The notes: generated from the sequence alone by a model not told the origin. Shown: positions 19,613-28,502, counted from the stretch's first letter. The stretch: 64,000 nt of DNA from Verrucomicrobiia bacterium (GCA_035629175.1 DASPIL010000066.1:1-64000), one strand, 5' to 3'. Made by a program: numbers and translations.

Positions 19613-20107
19613 TCAACGGGCGACCGGAGCGGCCGCTGGAAGTTCATTGAACAGCACCCAATACATTCCAACGTGCCCCACGGCTTCGACAAACTTTTCG
19701 AAGTCCACAGGCTTGTAGAGGTAGCTGTTGGCGCCAAGATCATAAACGTCGGCGAGGTCCCGTTCTTCTTTTGAGCTGGTGAGCACCACGACAGGCAAGT
19801 GATGTGTGCGGGCGTGGCCGCGAATCTCACGCAACACTTCAATGCCGCTGACCTTGGGCAGCTTGAGATCAAGCAACACAACTGCAGGAAGAAACTCGCT
19901 GTCGGCGGTGTGGGCGGAATTGCCCTGTCCAAACAGGTATTCAAGAGCCTCGGCGCCGTCGCGCGCGACGATGACCTCATTCATGATATGGCTTTTGCGG
20001 AGCGCCCGCAGCGTGAGTTCTTCGTCATCGCGGTTGTCCTCCACCAGCAGGATTGTCTTGCGCGTGAGCGTGCGGTCCTCAACGGGTACAGTGATCTTTG
20101 TTGCCAT
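19613..20107 (-). CDS. Single-domain CheY/Rcp1-like response regulator
   Basis: A protein of 164 residues from the ATG at 20107; a longer frame to 20149 adds unsupported residues. One receiver domain fills the protein: ILLVEDNRDDEELTLRAL with the acidic pocket, VVLLDLKLPKVSGIEVL with the acceptor Asp, VVLTSSKEERD, and SYLYKPVDFEKF with the conserved Lys. The NRDDE/RAL style and the insert LFGQGNSAHTA place it with Rcp1-type regulators that pair with phytochrome-like or hybrid kinases. It has no output domain. It is convergent with the hybrid kinase, with stops 7 bp apart. It is a plausible relay partner of that system. The start region lies about 180 bp from the tRNA gene on the other strand. 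Confidence 0.88.
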   Translation of the reverse strand: MATKITVPVEDRTLTRKTILLVEDNRDDEELTLRALRKSHIMNEVIVARDGAEALEYLFGQGNSAHTADSEFLPAVVLLDLKLPKVSGIEVLREIRGHARTHHLPVVVLTSSKEERDLADVYDLGANSYLYKPVDFEKFVEAVGHVGMYWVLFNELPAAAPVAR

Positions 20108-20241
20108 AATGTTCGGAGCTTGCTGCACCTTATGGGAATCGTTCCTCACGCCACAACCCGGAGTTCACCCCATCAACGATGGGCTTTGCGCCCCCCGGAA
20201 AACGGATTCCGCAGCGCGGGCGCATCGAGCGAAAACTTGTT

Positions 20242-20269
20242 TTGACAATTCAAGGGCGGCCCTTAGATT
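20242..20269 (+). promoter_or_regulatory. Sigma-70-type promoter of tRNA-Ala
   Basis: A perfect -35 hexamer TTGACA (20242-20247), a 16-bp spacer and a -10-like TAGATT (20264-20269, 4 of 6 to consensus) lie just upstream of the tRNA. The expected start near 20276 is about 9 bp before the mature 5' end. The spacing and position make this the likely tRNA promoter. Confidence 0.7.
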
Positions 20270-20284
20270 TCCGTCGCTCTGGAT

Positions 20285-20360
20285 GGGGTCGTAGCTCAGT
20301 TGGTAGAGCACCACAATGGCATTGTGGGGGTCAGGGGTTCGAATCCCCTCGGCTCCACCA
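20285..20360 (+). tRNA. tRNA-Ala (anticodon GGC)
   Basis: A 76-nt cloverleaf. The acceptor strands GGGGTCG and CGGCTCC pair over 7 bp with one G-U and one U-G. The D-arm contains GCTCAGTTGGTAGAGC. The anticodon stem CCACA/TGTGG encloses loop ATGGCAT, giving anticodon GGC (Ala). The T-arm is GGGGTTCGAATCCCC, and the discriminator A is followed by an encoded CCA. All arms fold, so the gene should be functional. No integrated element is seen at its 3' end. Confidence 0.96.
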
Positions 20361-20761
20361 TCCACGCCTGCTTGGGTTTCCCTGCGATTTCGCATTCTCC
20401 GTTTTCGCCCGGCTTCCGTGTGTCAGGATTCTTCTCCGTGATCGATCTCCCGTTCCATCCTCCGCCCGATCGCGTCAACGCAAGCGATGCGCCCGCCTGT
20501 AACGAGCGCTGATGGACATCATCAGACAGAAAGAATCGGCTTGTTCTTTTTTAAGACAACACCGCGGCATGATGTCTTGAAACGGCGGTTCAACCGTGTC
20601 TCTCCACATGGGGAACTGGAGCTGTTCGCGTCCGTGTTTGAGACAGATTTGGCGCGGATCGGCGAAGGTTTTTGGGACGCGGCGGTACACTGAACGTTTC
20701 TTCAACCTTGCTGACGAATTCCGCACCGTTGGCAGCCCTTATGCAATGGGGAGTCCTCGTG
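20361..20761. other. Spacer between tRNA-Ala and surface protein gene
   Basis: About 400 bp without a convincing gene. The short frames are Arg/Pro-rich shadows of the tRNA flank. A weak A/T-only inverted repeat, AAAGAA...TTCTTT followed by T residues near 20530-20555, could end tRNA transcription but is poor. The 3' part should contain the promoter of the gene at 20762; I see no clear hexamers. Confidence 0.4.
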
Positions 20762-23700
20762 ATGGACTCGAATGTATTTTGTCGCTGCTGGACACGCCTT
20801 GCACTTCTGCTGGTTGCCATCAGTTCTCTCGTGCTCGGCGCTTCAAACGCGCGCGCCGCTCAAAGCGTAACCCTTATCTGGAATGCGAGCGCCGATACCA
20901 ACGTCATCGGATACAACGTCTACTACGGCGTCGCCAGCCGCACTTACACGAACCGCATTGATGCCGGTGCGACGACAAACCTGGTCGTCAACGGGCTGCT
21001 TCCGGGCGTGACTTACTATTTTGCAGCGACCGCCTACAACATTCTCGGAATGGAAAGCGAATACTCCAGCGAGGTTTCCTACACGGTTCCGGTTCCTGTG
21101 AACACGCCGCCGACTTTGGACTCGCTTCCCAATCTGAACATTGTTGAGGACTTCGGCCTGCGCACAGTGCAGCTTTCCGGAATCAGTTCGGGTTCCGCCA
21201 GCGAAGTCCAATCCTTAATCGTCACCGCCTCTTCAAGCAATCCATCCCTGATTCCGCATCCTGTCGTAACCTATACTTCGTCGCAGACCGCCGGGTCGTT
21301 AAGTTTCACTCCTGTAGCCAATGGGTTCGGAACGGCGACGATCACTGTAACCGTCGATGACGGCGCCGGCACAAACCGAATCACGACCCGCTCTTTCCTT
21401 GTGACAGTTTCTGCTGTGAATGACACACCGACGCTGAACGCGATCAGTGCGATAACCATTAACGAAGACGCGGCCGCGCAAACGGTGGCGCTCAGTGGCA
21501 TTTCATCAGGTGCGGCAAACGAGGCTCAGGTTCTGGTCGTCAGCGCAACGTCCAGCAATCCCTCTCTCATTCCCAATCCCACGGTTTCGTATGGCTCCCC
21601 GGCCGCTGCGGGTTCATTGACCTTCAGCCCCGTTGCAAACGCGTTTGGAAACGCAACGATTTCCGTGACGGTCAATGATGGCAGCGCGAACGTGACCCGG
21701 ACGTTTGTGGTGACCGTGAACGCGGTGAACGATTCGCCGACGCTGAACTCAATTGCCAATCTTTCTGTTCCGCAGAATGCAGAAACGCGCATCGTGAACC
21801 TGGCTGGAATTTCTTCGGGCGCCCCCAATGAAAATCAGACCCTTGTCGTGTCCGCTGCTTCAAGCAACCCCGGGTTGATTCCAACGCCAGATGTTTCCTA
21901 TGCCAGTCCGTCTGCGTCGGGGACACTGACGTTCACGCCCGTGACGGGCGCCAGCGGCACCGCGACGATTACTGTCACGGTGAATGACGGCGGTGGAAAC
22001 AACAGCTCGGTTTCACGCAGCTTCGTGGTGTCCGTGGCGCAGGTGAATCAGGTGCCAACGCTCGAGCCGCTTGCAAACCTTTCTATCCCCGAGAATGCCG
22101 GCCAGCGCATCGTGCAGCTCAACGGCATCTCATCAGGATCTTCGACTGAAGTGCAGACGCTTACCATCACTGCTTCATCGAGCAACACTAACCTAATTGC
22201 GACCCCTGTTGTGACATACACCAGTCCTGACACAACAGGCACGCTGCGATTCTCGCCCGCCACCAACGCGCACGGGACCTCCACCATCACGGTTTCTGTG
22301 CGCGATGGCGGGTTGAGCAACAACATTGTCACCCGCAGCTTCACGGTCACCGTTTATCCGGTCAATACGCCGCCCACGTTGCAGCCTCTGGCCAATCTCG
22401 TTATTCCCCGCAATTCGGGCCAGCAAACCGTCAACCTTGCTGGAATCAGTTCGGGTGCCGCGAATGAAACGCAGGTGTTGTCAGTCAATGCCGTGTCCAG
22501 CGTCCCCGGAATCATTCCTAACCCCACGGTCAGTTATTCCAGTCCTGCGGCGACGGGCAAACTTACCTTCTCCCCGCAGTTCCTGGCAACGGGCACGACG
22601 CTCATCACCGTTACTGTCAATGACAACGCCGGGAGCAATAACATCGTGCAACGCTCGTTCTCCGTAACAGTTACGGCGCCGCCCACGATCAGCGATATTC
22701 CCGACCAACTGGTTGGAATCAACTCCAACACCGCACCCATAGCGTTCACCGTTGCAAGTGCTGATGTCGATCTGGGCGCGCTGACAATTACTGCAACGTC
22801 CACTGCTCCGGGATTGATTCCCACGACGAACATCGTCTTCGCCGGAACTGGCGCAGCCCGGACCGTGCGGCTGATGCCGATCAAAGGGCAATATGGCAAA
22901 GCCACAATCACAATCAGTGTGAGCGACGGCGTTGCCACTTCCAGCACATCCTTTGTATTGGAGGTCGTTGCTCCGCCTTCAGCCCCGGGTATGTTGATGA
23001 TCCTCACCGCAGGGGACGGGACCGTCTCGGGCGCCAAGAGCGGACAACCGCTGGTGGCGGGAAAGGTTTATTCGCTCACAGCTGTCCCCGCCAAAGGCCA
23101 GGAGTTTGCCGGCTGGAGCGGCAGTTTTAGTTCGTCAGCCACAAAGATTCGTTTCACTGCGCGCTCCAACATGGTGGTGCAGGCCAACTTTGTTCCGTCG
23201 CCGTATCGAACTGGCGTTTACAGCGGGCTCATTCACGAAGAGGAAGGTATTCGCGTGGGAAGTTCCGGCATGTTCAACCTGGTGGTGGCGAATCACGGCC
23301 GATATTCAGGCAGGATTCAAGTAGGCACGACACGCGTCGCTTTCAGTGGAAAGCTGGATCTGCAATGCCGCGCAACGAATATCATCAACAGGCCCGGTAT
23401 CGCTCCCATGGTCCTGACTCTGCAAATGGGTGAAGACGCCACGGTAGACCAGGTGTTTGGAATGCTGGAAGGCTCGGTCAACATGGTCTTGCGAGGTGAT
23501 CGTTCCGTTTTCAATCGCACCAATCCGGCTCCTTTCGCCGGCAACTACACCATGGTGCTGCCTGGATCGGAAACATCCGGCGGGCCTGAAGGACATGGAC
23601 ACGGGATCATTAAAGTGAATGCGCTGGGCAAGGCGATGTTCGCCGGGTTGCTCGGCGACGGCACCAAGGTCACACAGAGCGCAGCGCTGTCGAAGGATGG

Positions 23701-24190
23701 CACATGGCCCTTCTTCGCAGCCCTCAATCGCGGACAAGGCGCGGTGATCAGCTGGCTTCAATTTACAAACCGCATCAACGATGACATCTCAGGTACGGTG
23801 TATTGGGTGCGGAACGCGGCTCAAGCGCGGTATTTCCCCTCTGGCATCAGCCACACCACGGAAGCAATGGGATCGCGCTACACGGCCATTCCCGGCACAA
23901 ACGTGTTGAACAGCCCAGTGGCAACCATCGGATTCTTTGGTGGAAACCTGGAAGCTCCCGTTCAGAATGCCCTCGAAATCTCGCCTTTGAATCAGGTGTT
24001 GAATTTGAGCACGAACGCGATCGCCCTGCGATTCGCGCCGGGCAGTGGTTTGTTTAGCGGAAAAGTTTCGGTGCCCGGACAATCCAAGCCTCTGGCGTTC
24101 TCCGGCGTGGTGCTGCAAAAGCAGGGCGTTGGATACGGCTTCATGCTGGGAACCGACTCATTGAGCGCCGTTGAATTGAACGGGAACTAA
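20762..24190 (+). CDS. Large secreted protein: FN3, tandem cadherin/Ig-like repeats, divergent InlB-type repeat
   Basis: A protein of 1142 residues from the ATG at 20762, chosen because it directly precedes a good signal peptide (cleavage near SNARA-AQ, residue 32). Upstream in-frame starts add non-signal sequence. A fibronectin-III domain (about 35-110, VTLIWNASADTNVIGYNVYYG) is followed by five tandem modules of about 92 residues (about 115-575). Each runs roughly PTLxxIxNLxI..., ISSGxxNExQxLxVxASSN, LIPxPxVxY, xSPxAxGTLxF and TITVTVxDG. A related sixth module extends to about 670-750. Then comes a divergent InlB/Flg_new-like repeat (about 755-825, AGDGTVSGAKSGQ, GWSGSFSS, VQANFVPSP). The C-terminal 320 residues form two related beta domains (YRTGVYSGLI...YSGRIQVG; FAGNYTMVLPG). 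No sorting tail is seen. It is probably an adhesive or matrix protein; the ligand is unknown. Confidence 0.85.
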   Translation: MDSNVFCRCWTRLALLLVAISSLVLGASNARAAQSVTLIWNASADTNVIGYNVYYGVASRTYTNRIDAGATTNLVVNGLLPGVTYYFAATAYNILGMESEYSSEVSYTVPVPVNTPPTLDSLPNLNIVEDFGLRTVQLSGISSGSASEVQSLIVTASSSNPSLIPHPVVTYTSSQTAGSLSFTPVANGFGTATITVTVDDGAGTNRITTRSFLVTVSAVNDTPTLNAISAITINEDAAAQTVALSGISSGAANEAQVLVVSATSSNPSLIPNPTVSYGSPAAAGSLTFSPVANAFGNATISVTVNDGSANVTRTFVVTVNAVNDSPTLNSIANLSVPQNAETRIVNLAGISSGAPNENQTLVVSAASSNPGLIPTPDVSYASPSASGTLTFTPVTGASGTATITVTVNDGGGNNSSVSRSFVVSVAQVNQVPTLEPLANLSIPENAGQRIVQLNGISSGSSTEVQTLTITASSSNTNLIATPVVTYTSPDTTGTLRFSPATNAHGTSTITVSVRDGGLSNNIVTRSFTVTVYPVNTPPTLQPLANLVIPRNSGQQTVNLAGISSGAANETQVLSVNAVSSVPGIIPNPTVSYSSPAATGKLTFSPQFLATGTTLITVTVNDNAGSNNIVQRSFSVTVTAPPTISDIPDQLVGINSNTAPIAFTVASADVDLGALTITATSTAPGLIPTTNIVFAGTGAARTVRLMPIKGQYGKATITISVSDGVATSSTSFVLEVVAPPSAPGMLMILTAGDGTVSGAKSGQPLVAGKVYSLTAVPAKGQEFAGWSGSFSSSATKIRFTARSNMVVQANFVPSPYRTGVYSGLIHEEEGIRVGSSGMFNLVVANHGRYSGRIQVGTTRVAFSGKLDLQCRATNIINRPGIAPMVLTLQMGEDATVDQVFGMLEGSVNMVLRGDRSVFNRTNPAPFAGNYTMVLPGSETSGGPEGHGHGIIKVNALGKAMFAGLLGDGTKVTQSAALSKDGTWPFFAALNRGQGAVISWLQFTNRINDDISGTVYWVRNAAQARYFPSGISHTTEAMGSRYTAIPGTNVLNSPVATIGFFGGNLEAPVQNALEISPLNQVLNLSTNAIALRFAPGSGLFSGKVSVPGQSKPLAFSGVVLQKQGVGYGFMLGTDSLSAVELNGN

Positions 24191-24197
24191 GCGCGAT

Positions 24198-24746
24198 CTA
24201 CTCGAGGCCGAGGACCCGGCGGCCCTGCTCGGTGATCATCGAGTGATGCCACTGGGGATCCCAAACAATATCGACTTGGGCATCCTCCACCCCGGGCAAA
24301 CCCAGAAGTTTCTGCTGCGCATCCCCCGCGATCACGCCACCCATTCCGCAACCTGGCGCGGTCAAGGTCATCTTCACCTGCACTGAGCACCCGCCGCTGG
24401 GGCGCGGTTCACGTTTCATTTCGTAAACTAGGCCGAGGTCCACGATGTTTACGGGGATTTCGGGGTCGTAACACGATTTTAACGTTTCCCACACCTGCTC
24501 ATCCGTGGCGCATTCCCCGCTCGCTTTCGTGACAGATTGCTGCTCCCGAACATCGGCAAGGCCCAGTGCATCGGCATCGCCGCTTGCAATGCGAAACAAA
24601 CCCCCACCCGTGTGCACGGTGTAGGTGCCGCCCAGCGTTTGCGTTATGTCGACCGCTGTTCCAGCAGGCAGGATGACGGAGTGGCCAGCGGGAATCTGGA
24701 CTGCCGGGCAATCGCGCTTTAATTCAACTGTGGTGACCTGATGCAT
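24198..24746 (-). CDS. sufT: Fe-S cluster assembly factor SufT (DUF59/MIP18 family)
   Basis: A 182-residue cytosolic protein. The N-terminal half (1-85) includes PAVQIPAGHSVILPAGTAVDI and the small beta fold typical of SufT. The C-terminal half (about 90-180) is the DUF59 domain, with CYDPEIPVNIVDLGLVYEM and MTLTAPGCGMGGVIAGDAQ; the TAPGC cysteine motif is intact. SufT proteins help mature Fe-S proteins, including lipoyl synthase in characterised Gram-positive bacteria. Other suf genes are not adjacent. It is convergent with the surface protein gene (8 bp apart) and divergent from a glycosyltransferase (about 100 bp). The presence of lipA elsewhere in the window is a possible client link. The family call is secure; the client is inference. 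Confidence 0.9.
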   Translation of the reverse strand: MHQVTTVELKRDCPAVQIPAGHSVILPAGTAVDITQTLGGTYTVHTGGGLFRIASGDADALGLADVREQQSVTKASGECATDEQVWETLKSCYDPEIPVNIVDLGLVYEMKREPRPSGGCSVQVKMTLTAPGCGMGGVIAGDAQQKLLGLPGVEDAQVDIVWDPQWHHSMITEQGRRVLGLE

Positions 24747-24847
24747 AATCTGGGATGGCTGAACTTAACCAACCAAGACGCGGATGCAATGCAGATTCGG
24801 AACTTTGAACTTTCAACTGCGAACACGATCTCCCTAGCCTGCAGTCC

Positions 24848-25840
24848 GTGAGCGACGACCTGCCCAGCGTCTCTGTGATCATCGCCGCCCGGCCCGATCA
24901 GTCCGAGATCAAGGCCGTGGCGGCGGCGCGCTGCCTGGAGTACCCGAAGGAACAACTGGAGATTCTTGTGGCGCGCGGACGTCAGCCATCAGTGCAGCGC
25001 AACACAGCGGTCCGCGCCGCGAGAGGGGAGCTTATCTATTTCCTGGATGACGATTCCGTTCCAGCTGTGACGAACCTGTTGCGAGCTGCGGCGCATTTTC
25101 GCGATCCCAAGGTGCAAATGGTTGGCGGGCCGAACCTGTGTCCGCCTGATGCCCCGCACATCGAGAAGGTTTTTGGCGTGGTGCTCTCGAGCTGGATTGC
25201 ATTTGGTCCCAGCCGCGCGCGGTATGTGAAGACGGGGAAAGTCCGGGCCAGTGGAGAAAAGGAATTGATCCTGTGCAACCTCATGGCACGGCGCAGCGCG
25301 CTTTTGGACGCGGGCGGATTCAACGAGGCGCTCTATCCGAACGAGGAGAACGCGTTGATGGATGCATTGCAAAAACGCGGTTCAACTTTGCTGTACGATC
25401 CCGACATCTTCGTTCTTCGGCGGCCGCGACCTTCCCTGCGTTCGTTCGCACGCATGTTGCGGACGTATGGCCGGGGCCGCGCGGAACAATTCCGCCTTCA
25501 CCCAACATTCGGCTCGGCGCCGAATTTTGTGCCGCCGTTGTTCGTGCTGTACCTGCTGTCGCTTGCGGCGATGGTTTTTGCGCCCGGAAATTTCCGGGAT
25601 GCTGCGTGGAAGATTATTTGGGCGGCGCCGCTCGCAGGGTACGGACTTGCGTTGCTCCTCCAAACAATCGGCTCCATCCCAGCGCACGGCATGATCCGCA
25701 GCCTGTTCGCGCTTCCGTTGCTCTTGCTGAGCCACGTGTTCTATGGGATCGGATTCTGGCGTGGATTGTTCACGGACTTAAAACGCGATGCCGCCGATCG
25801 TCCACAAGTTCCCGTGATGCTTGAAACCGTGGCGCGATAG
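24848..25840 (+). CDS. Family 2 glycosyltransferase with C-terminal membrane segments
   Basis: A 330-residue protein with a GTG start. The GT-A domain (about 5-225) begins PSVSVIIAARPDQSEIKAV and contains FLDDDSVPA (nucleotide-sugar/metal DxD region), MVGGPNLCPP and RSALLDAGGFNEALYPNEEN (acceptor-binding ED-like motif). Residues about 235-315 contain two or three hydrophobic segments (FVPPLFVLYLLSLAAMVFA, LAGYGLALLLQTIG, LFALPLLLLSHVFYG), so it is attached to the inner membrane. This layout matches ExoA-like transferases that extend exopolysaccharide or glycolipid. No other polysaccharide genes are adjacent, so the product cannot be stated. Confidence 0.88.
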   Translation: MSDDLPSVSVIIAARPDQSEIKAVAAARCLEYPKEQLEILVARGRQPSVQRNTAVRAARGELIYFLDDDSVPAVTNLLRAAAHFRDPKVQMVGGPNLCPPDAPHIEKVFGVVLSSWIAFGPSRARYVKTGKVRASGEKELILCNLMARRSALLDAGGFNEALYPNEENALMDALQKRGSTLLYDPDIFVLRRPRPSLRSFARMLRTYGRGRAEQFRLHPTFGSAPNFVPPLFVLYLLSLAAMVFAPGNFRDAAWKIIWAAPLAGYGLALLLQTIGSIPAHGMIRSLFALPLLLLSHVFYGIGFWRGLFTDLKRDAADRPQVPVMLETVAR

Positions 25841-25859
25841 GCGTTGCAGATTCAATCCG

Positions 25860-26744
25860 TCATTCGGCTTTGGCCGGCGACGGCATCAATACCATTCGGC
25901 TCACAACGGGAAAGTGGTCACTTGGCCATTTGCCATCGGGACGTGTTGTGACGATCTCAGTCGAATCGACGCGAACATTGCCGCGGGTGAGAATCCAGTC
26001 GATCCGTGCGCCATTCGTGCGGATGGCTTGAAAACCGTTGAACGTCGCAATGCCTTCGCCGATGCGTTTGGCGGCTTCTGTCCAAGTGTCCTTGAGGAAA
26101 CCCTCCCCCGTGAGCGCGTCGTAGACAGGGTTTGACTCAGCGTTGGTATTGAAATCCCCAACCAGGAGAACAAACGGGGAATTCACCTTGCCCAGCCGTT
26201 CGCGGATGAGTTGTGCGCTGCGGACGCGGGCGACCGGCACCTCATGGTCGAAATGCGTGTTTACAAAGTCGAAGGTGATTCCCGTTTGCCGGTCTCGAAA
26301 TGCGACCGACGTCACCATGCGGCGGGTTCGGTTGCCCCATGAAGTGGACGCGGGCACTTCGGGTGTGTCGGACAGCCAGTAATGATTCGTCGACAACGGC
26401 TGAAGCCGGTTGGTGCGATAGAACACGGCCATGAACTCTCCGTTCATGCCGCCGTCGCGGCCCGCGCCAATCCAATGATATTGCGGTAATGCTTCGGCAA
26501 TATCGTTCAGCTGAGGCAGGAGCCCTTCCTGCGTGCCCATGACGTCAGGATTCATGGCGCGAATGACATCGCACACCAGCGGCCGCCGCTCAGGCCAGGC
26601 GTTAGCGCCGGTGGGGCTTGCGTAGCGGATGTTGTAGGTGGCGACGCAGAGTTCGTTGGTTGGGCTTTCCGCTGCGTTCGCAGCGATGCACGACAGCAAA
26701 CACGCGCTCCATGCAAGGGAGATTTGTTGAATGAATCGTTTCAT
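25860..26744 (-). CDS. Secreted endonuclease/exonuclease/phosphatase-family protein
   Basis: A protein of 294 residues from the ATG at 26744, which directly precedes a signal peptide (MKRFIQQISLAWSACLLS, cleavage near ANAA). The EEP fold is clear: LCVATYNIRYASPTGANAW, VMGTQEGLLPQLNDIAEAL (metal Glu), WIGAGRDGG, VNTHFDHE, LLVGDFNTNAES (catalytic Asp/Asn) and KWPSDHFPVVS (catalytic Asp-His). Family members cleave phosphodiesters in nucleic acids, inositol phosphates or lipids; the exported location favours an extracellular or periplasmic hydrolase. It is the last gene of a three-gene minus-strand cluster, 10 bp after the methyltransferase gene. Its substrate is not readable from sequence. Confidence 0.88.
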   Translation of the reverse strand: MKRFIQQISLAWSACLLSCIAANAAESPTNELCVATYNIRYASPTGANAWPERRPLVCDVIRAMNPDVMGTQEGLLPQLNDIAEALPQYHWIGAGRDGGMNGEFMAVFYRTNRLQPLSTNHYWLSDTPEVPASTSWGNRTRRMVTSVAFRDRQTGITFDFVNTHFDHEVPVARVRSAQLIRERLGKVNSPFVLLVGDFNTNAESNPVYDALTGEGFLKDTWTEAAKRIGEGIATFNGFQAIRTNGARIDWILTRGNVRVDSTEIVTTRPDGKWPSDHFPVVSRMVLMPSPAKAE

Positions 26745-26754
26745 AGTTGTTGGA

Positions 26755-27573
26755 TCATACATTGCGGCGTTGGCGGCTGGCTTCATAGAGAAAAACCGCG
26801 GCTGCGGCGTTGACGTTCAAGGAATCGACGTTGGGCGGCATTGGAATCGCCACGCAGCTGTCGCAGATCTTCAGCACCTCGGGCGACAGCCCGCTGCCTT
26901 CGCTGCCGAAGACGAGGCAGCAATCGCCCGCGAACTGCGCATCCCAAAGCAAAGAGCCCGACACGTGCGGATGAGCGCCGATGACGCGAACGCCTTCCCG
27001 TCGAAGTGTCTGCAGGCTGTCGACGAGGTTGCGGCTTTCGATGATGGGAAGGTGAAAGATGGCACCCATGGAGTTGCGAACGGCGCGGCGGAGGTAGGGA
27101 CTGGACGAATTCTCGCCGACCAGCAGCGCGTGGGCATTGAACGCGGCGCAGTTGCGCACAATCGTTCCCACGTTCTCCGCGCTGGTGAGTCCGTCAATCG
27201 CCACCCACAAACGCGGTGCAGCGGTTCGATCCAGCACATCGCTGAGGCTGGCGCGCTCCGGGATTTTTCCAACGGCCAGAACTCCCTGGAACATTGGGAA
27301 ACCCACCAGTTGCTCCAGCACCTGCATTTCCGTGACGAATACCTGGAGGTCCTTTTCCGGCCTGGCCCGAACCAATGGTTCGTAATCGGCGACCCATTTT
27401 TGCGGCAGGAGCAACGAGACCACCTCGAATCCGCTCTCAAGCAACCGCCGCACGACCTTTTCACCTTCGGCCACAAAGATTCCGCGGTCGCAATGCTCCT
27501 GTGGACGCCGCATTGTGCGATAAGGTTCCAGTTCGGGGAGCTCGAGCGAGTCGATGGTGCGAACCGTAAACAT
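26755..27573 (-). CDS. SpoU/TrmH-family RNA 2'-O-methyltransferase
   Basis: A 272-residue protein. The N-terminal substrate-binding domain (about 20-100) has CDRGIFVAEGEKVVRRLLES. The SPOUT domain (about 115-265) has the three motifs: DGLTSAENVGTIVRNCAAF, CCLVFGSEGSGLSPEVLKIC and IPMPPNVDSLNVNAAAAVFLYE. This knot binds S-adenosylmethionine and methylates ribose 2'-OH in rRNA or tRNA. The length and domain order resemble RlmB/TsnR-like rRNA enzymes, but the exact target cannot be assigned. It lies 18 bp after the metallo-beta-lactamase gene and 10 bp before the EEP gene, suggesting co-transcription. Confidence 0.9.
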   Translation of the reverse strand: MFTVRTIDSLELPELEPYRTMRRPQEHCDRGIFVAEGEKVVRRLLESGFEVVSLLLPQKWVADYEPLVRARPEKDLQVFVTEMQVLEQLVGFPMFQGVLAVGKIPERASLSDVLDRTAAPRLWVAIDGLTSAENVGTIVRNCAAFNAHALLVGENSSSPYLRRAVRNSMGAIFHLPIIESRNLVDSLQTLRREGVRVIGAHPHVSGSLLWDAQFAGDCCLVFGSEGSGLSPEVLKICDSCVAIPMPPNVDSLNVNAAAAVFLYEASRQRRNV

Positions 27574-27591
27574 GCCGGGCCGTGTGCCCCT

Positions 27592-28374
27592 TCAAAGGCT
27601 GAGCGTGGGGCAGGGAGTGTCCTGGCTGGCGACGGTTGTCGGAAGGTGGCTTGCGCCGATCTGTTCCAGCCGTTGCATCACGGCGGCATGCGCCAGGGCT
27701 GGCTTGTTGCATTCGCGGCTTAAATGACCAAGGAACAGATGCTGCAGGTTCGCGGACATCACGTCTGCGATCGCATCCGCTGCCGCCGCATTCGACAGAT
27801 GCCCGTGTCTTCCAAGAATCCGCTGCTTCAGGCTCCAGGGCCGATGAGGGCAATCCTGCAGCAGCTTGACGTCGTGATTTGCTTCCAGCACGAGAACGTT
27901 TGCCGTGCGGACCCGTTCCGTCACCAGCTTCGTCATGTGGCCGAGATCCGTAAGGAACGCAACGCTCGCGCTCCCCGCCCGCAGCACATAGCCCACGGGA
28001 TCCTGCGCGTCGTGGGGGATCGAAAAAGTCTCCACGTGGACATCGCCGAGGTCGAAGGATCCGCCTGTCGCAAAAAGGCGGCAATCAATCTTCACGTTGA
28101 ACTGGAAACGAATGGCGTCGTGCGTGGCGCGATTGCAATACACGGGGATGTTTAACTTGTGCGCGAGAACTCCAAGGCCGTGGATATGATCGATGTGCTC
28201 GTGGGTGACGAGGATCCCGGTGAGATTCTCGGGCGTGCGGCCTATGGAGGCGAGGCGCTGTCGGATCTGCTTGGCGCTGAATCCGCAGTCGATCAGCACA
28301 CGCGTTTCGGGTGTTTCCAGATACGCGCAATTTCCGGCCGAACCGCTGCCGAGAATGGTGAATTGCACAGGCAC
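27592..28374 (-). CDS. MBL-fold metallohydrolase of the YycJ/WalJ type
   Basis: A 260-residue cytosolic protein. Motifs of the metallo-beta-lactamase fold are clear: FTILGSGSAGNCAYLE at the N-terminus, VLIDCGFSAKQIRQRLASIG, the metal site THEHIDHIHGL, SIPHDAQDPVGYVL, FLTDLGHMT and LEANHDV, then LSRECN. The N-terminal SGSAGN and the CGFS element are characteristic of the YycJ/WalJ group, which in Firmicutes sits with the WalRK system and is a proposed exonuclease linked to DNA metabolism. No WalRK genes are adjacent here. It is the first gene of a minus-strand trio and is divergent from a LuxR-type regulator about 128 bp away. Confidence 0.88.
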   Translation of the reverse strand: MPVQFTILGSGSAGNCAYLETPETRVLIDCGFSAKQIRQRLASIGRTPENLTGILVTHEHIDHIHGLGVLAHKLNIPVYCNRATHDAIRFQFNVKIDCRLFATGGSFDLGDVHVETFSIPHDAQDPVGYVLRAGSASVAFLTDLGHMTKLVTERVRTANVLVLEANHDVKLLQDCPHRPWSLKQRILGRHGHLSNAAAADAIADVMSANLQHLFLGHLSRECNKPALAHAAVMQRLEQIGASHLPTTVASQDTPCPTLSL

Positions 28375-28502
28375 GGTTGACGTTATTCACCGCGTGAAAT
28401 CGGGGCAATCAATTTCGCCAAAACGCGAGCGGCTACTCAGTTTGGGGTCGTCACCCTATTTGTGCGGCAACATCGTCCTGTTAGAACACTCGCAACAAAC
28501 CT

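Noticed and set aside
20165-20395. Minus-strand frame reading EGIRTPDPHNAIVV
   Set aside because: This is the familiar false protein made by reading the antisense strand of a tRNA gene; the tRNA-Ala at 20285-20360 explains it.
26731-27723. A 330-codon open frame on the plus strand
   Set aside because: It is antisense to the SpoU methyltransferase and neighbouring genes, whose motifs are unmistakable, and it has no recognisable domain.
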